Notes under the pieces: model-generated
What the model saw: only the letters and a program-made list of their open reading frames with translations
What the model was told of the DNA's origin: nothing
The model's database searches: none
Shown here: piece after piece, positions 46,981 to 55,003 of the stretch
Position numbering within the stretch: the stretch's first letter is position 1
Layout: each line of letters opens with the position of its first letter
Assembly: GCF_003952165.1 (NCBI RefSeq)
Contig: NZ_RXFT01000006.1
Location: 186,001-250,000, forward strand
DNA length: 64,000 nt
Reading direction: 5' to 3'
Origin: Variovorax guangxiensis
Lineage (GTDB): Bacteria; Pseudomonadota; Gammaproteobacteria; Burkholderiales; Burkholderiaceae_C
Program-made: the position numbers and the translations under genes

Positions 46981-48606
46981 ATGCCCCACGCCACCGTCCA
47001 CGACGTCTTCGCAGCCACCGCGGCACGCACGCCGCAAGCCGAATTCCTTTTCACCGAATCGGTGACCGCCGCCGCCTACGGCATCGAGGGGGGCGCGATC
47101 CGGTGGGGCGAGGCCGCAACACAGATCGAACGCCTGCGCGCAGCCTATGCGCAGGCCGGTTACGGCCACGGCCATCGCGTCGGCCTGCTGCTGGAGAACC
47201 GGCCGGCTTTCATCTTCCACTGGCTCGCGCTGAACGCGCTGGGCGTGAGCGTGGTGCCGATCAACTCGGAGATGCGCTCGGCCGAGCTGGTCTACCTGAT
47301 CGGCCACAGCGAGATCGGGCTGGGCGTAACGCTGCCCGAACGCGCTGCCGACCTGCGCGCGGCGGCCGCACAGGCAGGCATCGCCTTCGAGACCATGGGC
47401 CCCGACGACGCGGTGCCTCCCGCGAAGACAACTGCGCCGCGCGCTGGCCAACCCGTGGGTGTCGACACCGAGTGCGGCCTGCTCTACACCTCTGGCACCA
47501 CGGGCCGCCCCAAGGGCTGCATCCTGAGCAACGCCTACTTCCTTCGCGCAGGCGAGTGGTATGCGGCGCTCGACGGTGTGTGCAGCATCCGGCCCGACAA
47601 GGAGCGCGTGATCACGCCGCTGCCGCTCAACCACATGAACGCGATGGCCTTCTCCACCATGGTGGTGCTGGTCGCGGGCGGCTGCCTGGTGCAGCTCGAC
47701 CGCTTCCATCCGAAGACATGGCTGGCGAGCGCGAAGGAGAGCGGCGCGACCATCGTCCACTACCTGGGCGTGATGCCCGCGATGCTGCTGTCGGCGCCTG
47801 CGTCGGCGGCCGACCGCGACCATGCCATCCGCTGGGGCTTTGGCGCCGGCGTGGATCGCAAGAACCACGCGCCCTTCGAGGAGCGCTTCGGCTTTCCGCT
47901 GGTGGAGGCCTGGGCCATGACGGAGACCGGCGCGGCCGCCTGCATCATGGCCAACCGGGAGCCGCGCCTGGTGGGCACCAGCTGCTTCGGCCGGCAGGAG
48001 GACTTCGTCGAGATCCGCCTCGTGGGTGACGATGGCAGTGAAGTCGGCGTCGATGCGCCGGGCGAACTGCTGGTGCGCTCGGCCGGCTCCGACCCGAGGC
48101 GCCATTTCTTCTCCGGCTACCTGAAGGACGAGGAGGCCACGCGCGAGGCCTGGGCCGACGGCTGGTTCCACACCGGCGACCTGGTGCGCCGCGATGCAGA
48201 GGGCAACTTCTTCTTCGTCGATCGCAAGAAGAACGTGATCCGCCGCAGCGGCGAGAACATCTCGGCCGTCGAAGTCGAGAGCGTGCTCAACCAGCATCCG
48301 GCGGTGAAGGCATCGGCCGTGGCCGCCACGCCCGACGAAGTGCGCGGAGACGAGGTGCTCGCCTGCATCGTGATGCGCGAAGGCGCCGATGCCTCGCGGC
48401 CCGAACAGACTGCGGCCAGTATCGTCCAGCACGCGCTGGCACAGCTCGCCTACTACAAGGCGCCCGGCTACGTGGCCTTCGTCGATGCGCTGCCGCTCAC
48501 GCCCTCGCAGAAGATCCAGCGCGGGCAGCTGCGCGAGATGGCGCAGTCGCTTCCAGGGCAGGCCCATTGCATCGACACCCGCTCGATGAAGAAGAGGCAG
48601 GCATGA
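46981..48606 (+). CDS. AMP-forming acyl/aryl-CoA ligase 1
   Basis: A 541-residue ANL-superfamily ligase. Motifs: [18 protein letters not shown] (P-loop), LPLNHMNAMAF, WAMTETGAA, GWFHTGDLVRRDAEGNFFFVDRKKNVIRRSGENISAVEVE (hinge and AMP contacts), and the catalytic Lys in TPSQKIQRGQL. It would activate an acid made by the dioxygenase, for example an oxindole-acetate, to its CoA thioester. Substrate is inferred from context only. Confidence 0.93.
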   Translation: MPHATVHDVFAATAARTPQAEFLFTESVTAAAYGIEGGAIRWGEAATQIERLRAAYAQAGYGHGHRVGLLLENRPAFIFHWLALNALGVSVVPINSEMRSAELVYLIGHSEIGLGVTLPERAADLRAAAAQAGIAFETMGPDDAVPPAKTTAPRAGQPVGVDTECGLLYTSGTTGRPKGCILSNAYFLRAGEWYAALDGVCSIRPDKERVITPLPLNHMNAMAFSTMVVLVAGGCLVQLDRFHPKTWLASAKESGATIVHYLGVMPAMLLSAPASAADRDHAIRWGFGAGVDRKNHAPFEERFGFPLVEAWAMTETGAAACIMANREPRLVGTSCFGRQEDFVEIRLVGDDGSEVGVDAPGELLVRSAGSDPRRHFFSGYLKDEEATREAWADGWFHTGDLVRRDAEGNFFFVDRKKNVIRRSGENISAVEVESVLNQHPAVKASAVAATPDEVRGDEVLACIVMREGADASRPEQTAASIVQHALAQLAYYKAPGYVAFVDALPLTPSQKIQRGQLREMAQSLPGQAHCIDTRSMKKRQA

Positions 48607-49775
48607 CGGGCAAGCGGCTTTCCTACGAAGGCGTGGCGGTCGCGGTGCCCGTCACCGTGCCTTACGTGCGCTACTCCACGCGCACCGCGCACTGGTTCGT
48701 CGGCCAGGCGGTCGAGGCGCTGGTGAAGGCCAGCGGCGTGCCCAAGGAGCAGATCGACGGCCTGTGCCTCAGCAGCTTCTCGCTCGCGCCCGATACGGCG
48801 GTGGGCGTCACCCAACATCTGGGCCTGTCGCCACGCTGGCTCGACCACGTGCCCACCGGCGGTGCCTCGGGCGTGATGTGCCTGCGCCGTGCGGCGCGCG
48901 CCGTGCAGGCGGGCGATGCTGACATCGTGGCCTGCGTGGGGGCCGACACCAACCACGTCGATTCCTTCCGCCAGACGCTGGGCAGCTTCAGCAACTTCGC
49001 GCGCGATGCGAGCTACCCCTACGGCTCGGGCGGCCCCAACTCGATCTTCGCCTTCATCACCGCCAACTACATGCGCACCTACGGCGCAAGGCGTGAAGAC
49101 TTCGGCCGCATCTGCGTCGACCAACGCACCAACGCGCTGGGCAACCCGAACGCGATGTTCAAGAAGGCACTGACGCTCGACGAGTACATGGCCGCGCGGC
49201 CGATTTCCGACCCGATCCACCTGTTCGACTGCGTGATGCCCTGCGCCGGCGCCGACGCTTTCCTCGTGATGAGCGAGGAGCGCGCGCGCGACCTGGGCCT
49301 GCCGCATGTGGTGATCCGCGGCGCCATCGAGCGCCACAACGCCTACGCCGAAGACCCGGTGATGGTGCAGGGCGGCTGGCGCAAGGACCGCGACGACCTG
49401 TACGCGCAGGCCGACACCCGGCCCGCGGAGCTCGACTTCGTGCAGACCTACGACGACTACCCCGTCATCGTGATGATGCAGTTCGAGGACCTGGGTTTCT
49501 GCGAGAAGGGCGAGGGCCCGGCCTTCGTGCAGGCCAACACCATGACCTTCGACGGCAGCTTTCCGAACAACACCAGCGGCGGCCAGCTCTCGGCCGGACA
49601 GGCTGGTGCGGCGGGCGGCTTCCTCGGCATGGTCGAGGCGATCCGGCAGCTGACCGACCAGGCCGGCGCGCGCGCCGTGCCGAATGCCCAGCTGGGCCTT
49701 GTCGCCGGCTTCGGCATGGTGACCTACGACCGTTGCCTGTGCACAGGGGCGGTGATCCTGGGGAGACCCGCATGA
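48603..49775 (+). CDS. Thiolase-superfamily protein lacking the catalytic Cys and His
   Basis: A 390-residue protein of the SCP2-thiolase/lipid-transfer group. The N-terminal active-site loop reads TGGASGVMCLRRAA: the position of the nucleophilic Cys is Gly87. The C-terminal loop reads NTSGGQLSAGQAGAAGGFLG, where the usual His is Gln333. The segment QTYDDYPVIVMMQFEDLGFCEKGEG is characteristic of the Ltp-type branch, which works with DUF35 proteins. It overlaps the CoA ligase and the DUF35 gene by four bases each. In this branch (Ltp2-ChsH2) the reaction is a retro-aldol cleavage of a beta-hydroxyacyl-CoA rather than thiolysis. Confidence 0.88.
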   Translation: MTGKRLSYEGVAVAVPVTVPYVRYSTRTAHWFVGQAVEALVKASGVPKEQIDGLCLSSFSLAPDTAVGVTQHLGLSPRWLDHVPTGGASGVMCLRRAARAVQAGDADIVACVGADTNHVDSFRQTLGSFSNFARDASYPYGSGGPNSIFAFITANYMRTYGARREDFGRICVDQRTNALGNPNAMFKKALTLDEYMAARPISDPIHLFDCVMPCAGADAFLVMSEERARDLGLPHVVIRGAIERHNAYAEDPVMVQGGWRKDRDDLYAQADTRPAELDFVQTYDDYPVIVMMQFEDLGFCEKGEGPAFVQANTMTFDGSFPNNTSGGQLSAGQAGAAGGFLGMVEAIRQLTDQAGARAVPNAQLGLVAGFGMVTYDRCLCTGAVILGRPA

Positions 49776-51025
49776 CGATGCCCCTGATGCGCCCTCCGCG
49801 CAAGAACCCGGTGCTGCGCACCCGGCAGATGAACCTGCCGCCCGGCGCGCGCGGCCGCGTGGCGCTGGGTCTCACCGCTGCCGCGGCCGAAGGCCGCTTC
49901 GAACTCCAGACCTGCGACGACTGCGGCACGGTGCAGTACCCGCCGCGCGAGGTCTGCCACAGATGCCTTTCCGCCGCGCTGCGCTGGCGGCAGCAAAGCG
50001 GCGAGGGCGAGCTGCTCGGCAGCACCACGCTGCATCACAGCAACGACCTGTTCTTCCGCGAGCGGCTGCCCTGGCGGCTGGGCCTGGTTCACCTGGATGC
50101 CGGCCCCACGCTCATGGTCCACCTGCATGGCGAGGTCGGCGACGCGCCGCAGAGGGTGCGCGTAGGCGCCCGGCTCGACCGCGCAGGCCAGGCCGTTCTC
50201 ATTGGTTTTCCGAACGAAGGGAGTCCCCACATGGCCGACGACAAGATGCTGCGCGAGATGACCAGCGACCCCAAGTTCCGCAAGGTGCTGGTGACCGATG
50301 GCAAGACCGAGACCGGGCAGGCGATCGTGCGCGCGCTGGTCAAGGCCGGCGCCGACATCGTCTGGGTCGGCCACGCAGAGCCCTGGAAGAAGATGGGCGA
50401 CGGCCTCGACGACATCTCGGCGCTGCCGCAGGTCACGCTGGTGCCGCTGGACCTGACCAACGGCCGGCAGGTGACGGAGCTCGCGGGCTCCATCGGCGGC
50501 AAGGTCGACATCGTCATCAACAACGCGGAGGTGCACCGCACCTTCGGCATCGGCGCGCGGCGTGGCACCGACGTGGCCAAGGCCGAGATGGACATCAACT
50601 ACTTCGGCCTGCTGCGCCTCGCGCAGGAGTTCGGTCCCGCGCTCAAGGGCCGCTCGGCCGATGGCGTGACGGGCGCGACGGCGTGGGTGAACCTGCTGTC
50701 GATCTACGCACTGAGCAACTTCCCGCCGCACGGCACCTTCAGCGCATCGAAGGCGGCGGCGCATTCGCTCGCGCAATGCCTGCGCGCGGAGATGCGGCCG
50801 GCGGGCATCCGCGTGATCAACGTGTTCCCGGGCCCCATCGACGACGAATGGAACCAGCACACGCCGCCGCCCAAGCTCGCGCCCCCGGCGCTGGCCAACG
50901 CCATCGTGAAGGCGCTGCGTGATGGCGTGGAAGACGTGTACCCCGGCGACGTGGCGCAGGAGTGGCTGGAGCGCTGGCGCGACAACCCGAAAGTGCTCGA
51001 GCGCGAGCTGGCTGCAGGCGGTTGA
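49772..51025 (+). CDS. DUF35 zinc-ribbon/OB-fold domain fused to an SDR-like domain
   Basis: A 417-residue fusion in one uninterrupted frame. Residues about 1-150 are DUF35: zinc ribbon C48-x2-C51-x10-C62-x2-C65 (CDDCGTVQYPPREVCHRC), then an OB-fold. Residues 154-417 are a Rossmann/SDR-like domain (VLVTDGKTETGQAIVRALVKAGADIVWVG, DIVINNAEVHRTFG). The SDR part is degenerate: the usual TGxxxGxG is altered, and the catalytic Tyr of YxxxK is Phe323 (FSASK, Lys327 kept). A strong GAAGGGAG site precedes an internal ATG at 50231, so the SDR part might also be made alone. It is probably the partner of the Cys-less thiolase. Confidence 0.85.
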   Translation: MTMPLMRPPRKNPVLRTRQMNLPPGARGRVALGLTAAAAEGRFELQTCDDCGTVQYPPREVCHRCLSAALRWRQQSGEGELLGSTTLHHSNDLFFRERLPWRLGLVHLDAGPTLMVHLHGEVGDAPQRVRVGARLDRAGQAVLIGFPNEGSPHMADDKMLREMTSDPKFRKVLVTDGKTETGQAIVRALVKAGADIVWVGHAEPWKKMGDGLDDISALPQVTLVPLDLTNGRQVTELAGSIGGKVDIVINNAEVHRTFGIGARRGTDVAKAEMDINYFGLLRLAQEFGPALKGRSADGVTGATAWVNLLSIYALSNFPPHGTFSASKAAAHSLAQCLRAEMRPAGIRVINVFPGPIDDEWNQHTPPPKLAPPALANAIVKALRDGVEDVYPGDVAQEWLERWRDNPKVLERELAAGG

Positions 51026-51041
51026 GACAGGAGCCGAACGA

Positions 51042-51854
51042 ATGACCACCACAACCGAACTGATGTCCGCAGCCGAGATCCTCGGCGGCCTGGTGACCGC
51101 CATGGCAAGCGGCCGCATCCGCGTGATCGACCTCACGCAGACGCTGACGCCCGAGTTCCCGCAGATCGCGCTGCCGCCCGAAATGGGCCAGTGCTGGCCC
51201 TTCCGCATCGAGGAGGTGTCGAAGTACGACGAGCGCGGCCCGGGCTGGTACTGGAACAACTTCTCCTGCGGCGAGCACACCGGCACGCACTTCGACGCGC
51301 CGATCCACTGGATCTCGGGACGCGACCTGCCGAACAACTCGGTGGACACCATTCCCGTGCAGCACTTCGTGGCGCCGGCCTGCGTGATCGACTGCTCGCC
51401 GCAGGTGAAGGACGACCCCGACTACCTGTTGACCCTGGAAGACATCGAGGCCTACGAGGCAGCGCATGGCCGCATCCCGAAGGGTGCGTGGGTGCTGATG
51501 CGCACCGACTGGTCCAAGCGCACCGACCCCGAGGCCTATCAGAACTTCGACGAGACCGGCCAGCACACGCCTGGACCGAGCACGGCGGCCGTGCGCTTCC
51601 TCGTCGAGCAGCGCGACGTGCTGGGCTTCGGCTCCGAAGCCATCGGCACCGACGCGGGGCAGGGCTATCACCTGCGTCCGCCGTACCCGTGCCACTACTA
51701 CATGCACGGTGCGGGCCGCTACGGGCTGCAGTGCCTGAGCAACCTCGACCTGCTGCCGCCGTCCGGCGCGGTGCTGATCTGCCCGCCGCTGAAGATCGAG
51801 AAGGGCAGCGGCAGTCCGCTGCGCGTGCTGGCGCTGGTGGGAGCATCGGCATGA
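51042..51854 (+). CDS. Cyclase-family metal-dependent hydrolase, isatin hydrolase-like
   Basis: A 270-residue member of the cyclase/KynB superfamily. The metal motif is complete: H79-T-G-T-H83-F-D85-A-P-I-H89, the HxGTHxDxPxH form of isatin hydrolase, rather than the HxGxHxDxP form of the KynB in this window. Other blocks are VIDLTQTLTPEFPQIALP and GFGSEAIGTDAGQG. It has no signal peptide. In this locus it could open the lactam ring of isatin to isatinate. Alternatives are other lactam or formamide hydrolases. Confidence 0.85.
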   Translation: MTTTTELMSAAEILGGLVTAMASGRIRVIDLTQTLTPEFPQIALPPEMGQCWPFRIEEVSKYDERGPGWYWNNFSCGEHTGTHFDAPIHWISGRDLPNNSVDTIPVQHFVAPACVIDCSPQVKDDPDYLLTLEDIEAYEAAHGRIPKGAWVLMRTDWSKRTDPEAYQNFDETGQHTPGPSTAAVRFLVEQRDVLGFGSEAIGTDAGQGYHLRPPYPCHYYMHGAGRYGLQCLSNLDLLPPSGAVLICPPLKIEKGSGSPLRVLALVGASA

Positions 51855-52585
51855 GCGGCACCGCACCCAAGGTCGCGGCCGTCACCGGCGGCAGCGCAGG
51901 CATCGGCAAGGCCATCTGCGAAGACCTGCTCGCGCAGGGCTACGAGGTGGTGTCGCTCGCTCGCCGCAAGGCGGAGATCGACCACCCGAAGCTGCACAGC
52001 ATCGAAGTCGATCTGAGCGACCGCGCCGCCACCGGCGAGGCGGTGCGCGAACTGGTCGGGCGCTTCTCGCCCACCACCATCGTGCACAACGCGGGCGTGA
52101 TCCGCGCCGCGCTGCTGCCCGAGGTGAAGCTCGACGACCTCGACGCGCTGGTCGACCTGCACCTGGGCTGTGCGATCCAGCTCGTGCAAGGTGCATTGCC
52201 CGCGATGCGCGCGCAGCGCTTCGGCCGCGTGGTGCTGCTGTCTTCGCGCGCCGCGCTGGGGCTGGCCACGCGCACCAGCTATTCGGCCACCAAAGCCGGC
52301 ATGCTGGGCATGGCGCGCACCTGGGCGCTGGAACTTGCGGCCGACGGCATCACGGTGAACGTGGTGGCGCCGGGACCCATTCGCACCGACATGTTCTATG
52401 ACGTGGTCGAGGCCGGCAGCGAGAAGGAGCGCGCACTCGCCGCCTCGGTGCCCGTCAAGCGCCTGGGCGAGTCGGCCGACGTGGCACGGGCCGTGCGTTT
52501 CTTCGCGGACGCCGACAACAGTTTCGTCACCGGTCAGGTGCTGTACGTGTGCGGCGGCACCAGCGTCGGCAGCCTGGCCCTCTGA
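51851..52585 (+). CDS. SDR-family oxidoreductase 1
   Basis: A 244-residue classical short-chain dehydrogenase: cofactor motif VTGGSAGIGKAI, IVHNAG, catalytic Ser in VVLLSSRAALG and YSATK, then APGPIRTDMF. All catalytic residues are present, unlike the SDR-like domain upstream. It overlaps the cyclase gene by ATGA. Auxin loci carry an SDR (IacE-like) at a similar stage; the substrate here is unproven. Confidence 0.93.
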   Translation: MSGTAPKVAAVTGGSAGIGKAICEDLLAQGYEVVSLARRKAEIDHPKLHSIEVDLSDRAATGEAVRELVGRFSPTTIVHNAGVIRAALLPEVKLDDLDALVDLHLGCAIQLVQGALPAMRAQRFGRVVLLSSRAALGLATRTSYSATKAGMLGMARTWALELAADGITVNVVAPGPIRTDMFYDVVEAGSEKERALAASVPVKRLGESADVARAVRFFADADNSFVTGQVLYVCGGTSVGSLAL

Positions 52586-52643
52586 CCCGGATCCATCTTT
52601 TCGCGTTCTCGTCACCCAAAAAAACCACCTCTGGAGCACCGCC

Positions 52644-53810
52644 ATGAAAGTACTGAACCGAATTCGCACATTCGCGGCCATCGCCGCGGGCCTCGGCGCG
52701 CTGAGCGCCGCGAGCGCGTGGGCCGCCGACCTCAAGGTCGGCTTCATCACGTCGCTGTCCGGCCCGGTGTCGTCGCTGGGCATTCCGTACGACAAGGGCA
52801 TGAAGGCGGCCCAGGCCTACAAGTCGGAAGTCGGCGGCCGCAAGGTACAGGTGATCGCGCTGGACGACGCCTCCGATCCGTCCACGGCGGCGCGCAACGC
52901 GCGCAAGCTGATCGAGGAGGACAAGGTCGACGTCATCATCGGCACGGCCGGTGCGCCGGGTTCGCTGGCCATCGCCGGCGTGGCGCGCGAGACGAAGACG
53001 CCGCTGATATCCATCGCCAACGCCGACCTGCCGGGCGAGGAGGGCGCGTGGATGGTGACGCTGCCGCAGCCCGCGCCGTTGATGATGGGGGCGATGGTCG
53101 AGAAGATGAAGCAGTCGGGCGTGAAGACGGTGGCCTACATCGGCTACTCCGACGCGTGGGGCGACCTGGTGTACGACGCGCTCATGAAGTCGGCGCCCGC
53201 CGCCGGCATCAAGGTGGTGTCGAACGAGCGCTATGCGCGTGCCGATTCGTCGGTGGCCGGCCAGGTGCTGAAGATCGTGGCGCTGCGCCCCGACGCGGTG
53301 ATCACCGGCGCATCCGGCACGCCCGGCGCGCTGCCCTACCTGGCGCTGCAGGAGCGCGGCTACAAGGGAAAGATCTACGGCATGCACTCGCTGATCAACC
53401 CCGACTTCATCCGCGTCGGCGGTGCGTCGGTGGAAGGGCTGCTGGCACCCACTGGCCCGGTGGTGGTGGCCGAGCAACTGCCCGACGCCAACCCGATGAA
53501 GAAGATCGCGATGGACTTCCGCGCCGCCTTCCAGAAGGCCAACGGCGCGCCGCCCACCGACACCTTCTCGGCCTACAGCTTCGATGCGTGGCTGATCTAT
53601 CTCGACGCCGCGCAGCGCGCGTTGGCCGGCAAGGCCGAGCCCGGCACGCCGCAGTTCCGCCTCGCGCTGCGCGACGCCATCGTGAGCACCAAGGAGCTGG
53701 TGGGCACGCACAGCGTCTACAACTTCAAGCCGACCGACCGCTACGGCTCTGACGACCGCTCGCGCGTCGTCGTGAGGCTCGACAAGGGCCAATGGAAGCT
53801 GGTTCCCTGA
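52644..53810 (+). CDS. Periplasmic substrate-binding protein 1 (LivK type)
   Basis: A 388-residue type-I periplasmic binding protein. The signal peptide ends ASAWAADLK near residue 28. The mature part starts KVGFITSLSGPVSSLGIPYDKGMKAA and continues VQVIALDDASDPSTAARNARKLIEEDKVDVIIG, as in aromatic/branched-chain amino-acid binding proteins. One of three close paralogues that share NERYAR...SVxGQVLKIVAxRPDAV and GTPGALPxLAL blocks. It likely delivers an aromatic acid to the Liv-type transporter encoded downstream. Confidence 0.92.
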   Translation: MKVLNRIRTFAAIAAGLGALSAASAWAADLKVGFITSLSGPVSSLGIPYDKGMKAAQAYKSEVGGRKVQVIALDDASDPSTAARNARKLIEEDKVDVIIGTAGAPGSLAIAGVARETKTPLISIANADLPGEEGAWMVTLPQPAPLMMGAMVEKMKQSGVKTVAYIGYSDAWGDLVYDALMKSAPAAGIKVVSNERYARADSSVAGQVLKIVALRPDAVITGASGTPGALPYLALQERGYKGKIYGMHSLINPDFIRVGGASVEGLLAPTGPVVVAEQLPDANPMKKIAMDFRAAFQKANGAPPTDTFSAYSFDAWLIYLDAAQRALAGKAEPGTPQFRLALRDAIVSTKELVGTHSVYNFKPTDRYGSDDRSRVVVRLDKGQWKLVP

Positions 53811-53832
53811 AACCCCCGACGTGAAATCGCCA

Positions 53833-54975
53833 ATGAAAAAGATCGCCCGCATCCTCGCCACCACGGCCGTCGCGCTGGCCGCAGCGCAGGCCATGGCCGC
53901 CGACCTGAAGATCGGCTTCATCAGTTCGCTCTCGGGCCCCGTGGCCGCGCTGGGCGTGCCCTACGAGAAGGGCATCCGCGCCGCCATCGCCGAGCACCCC
54001 GAGATCGCCGGGCGCAAGGTGCAGCTCATCGTGCTCGACGATGCCTCCGACCCCACCACCGCAGGCCGCAACGCGCGCAAGCTGGTGACCGAGGACAAGG
54101 TCGACGTGCTGATCGGCACCTCGGGCGTGCCGGGCGCGATGGCCATCGCCTCGGTGGCGCGCGAGCTCAACACGCCGCTGATCTCGCCCACGCCGGTGAC
54201 CATTCCGGGGCCCGAGGGCGCGTGGACGGTGACGGTGTCGCAGCCCTTCCCGCTGATGGTGGCGGGCGTGGTCGATCGCATGAAGAAGTCGGGCGTGAAG
54301 ACGGTGGCCTTCATCGGCTTTTCCGACGCTTTGGGCGACCTGGCCTACGACTCGCTGATGAAGAGCGCCGATGCCGCCGGCATCAAGGTGGTGGCGAACG
54401 AGCGCTATGCGCGCAGCGATTCGTCGGTGGCCGGGCAGGTGCTGAAGATCGTCGCGGCGCGGCCCGACGCGGTGTTCGCGGGCAACTCGGGCACGCCCGG
54501 CGCGCTGCCCTACATCGCGCTGGCCGAGCGCGGCTACAAGGGCAGGATCTACGGCACGCACGGCCTCATCAACGCCGACTTCGTGCGCGTGGGCGGCGCC
54601 TCCATCGAGGGCCTGCAGGTGCCCAGCGGCCCGGTGCTGGTGGCCGACCAGCTGCCCGACGCCAACCCGATCAAGAAGGTGTCGATGGGCTTTCGCAATG
54701 CCTACCAGAAGCTCAACGGCGCGGTGCCGACCGATGCCTTCTCGTCGTACACCTACGACGCGTATCTGCTGCTGGCCGACGCGGCCTCGCGCACCAAGGG
54801 CGAGCCGGGCACGCCGGCCTACCGCACGGCGTTGCGCGACGCCATCGTGAGCACCAAGGAGCTGGTGGGCACGCATGGCGTCTACACCTTCAAGCCCGAC
54901 GATCGCTATGGCTCCGACCAGCGCGGCGTGGTCATCGTGCAGATGACCAAGGGCCAGTGGAAGCTGGTCCCCTAG
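53833..54975 (+). CDS. Periplasmic substrate-binding protein 2 (LivK type)
   Basis: A 380-residue paralogue of the preceding gene: signal peptide MKKIARILATTAVALAAAQAMAADLK, then IGFISSLSGPVAALGVPYEKG. The ATG at 53833 starts directly at the signal peptide; a GTG at 53821 would add four residues. It differs from copy 1 in the ligand-facing stretch after ARELNTPLIS (PTPVTIPGPEGAW), which may mean another ligand. Confidence 0.92.
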   Translation: MKKIARILATTAVALAAAQAMAADLKIGFISSLSGPVAALGVPYEKGIRAAIAEHPEIAGRKVQLIVLDDASDPTTAGRNARKLVTEDKVDVLIGTSGVPGAMAIASVARELNTPLISPTPVTIPGPEGAWTVTVSQPFPLMVAGVVDRMKKSGVKTVAFIGFSDALGDLAYDSLMKSADAAGIKVVANERYARSDSSVAGQVLKIVAARPDAVFAGNSGTPGALPYIALAERGYKGRIYGTHGLINADFVRVGGASIEGLQVPSGPVLVADQLPDANPIKKVSMGFRNAYQKLNGAVPTDAFSSYTYDAYLLLADAASRTKGEPGTPAYRTALRDAIVSTKELVGTHGVYTFKPDDRYGSDQRGVVIVQMTKGQWKLVP

Positions 54976-55003
54976 CGCCCGCCACGCCACCGAGCGCATT
55001 GCC

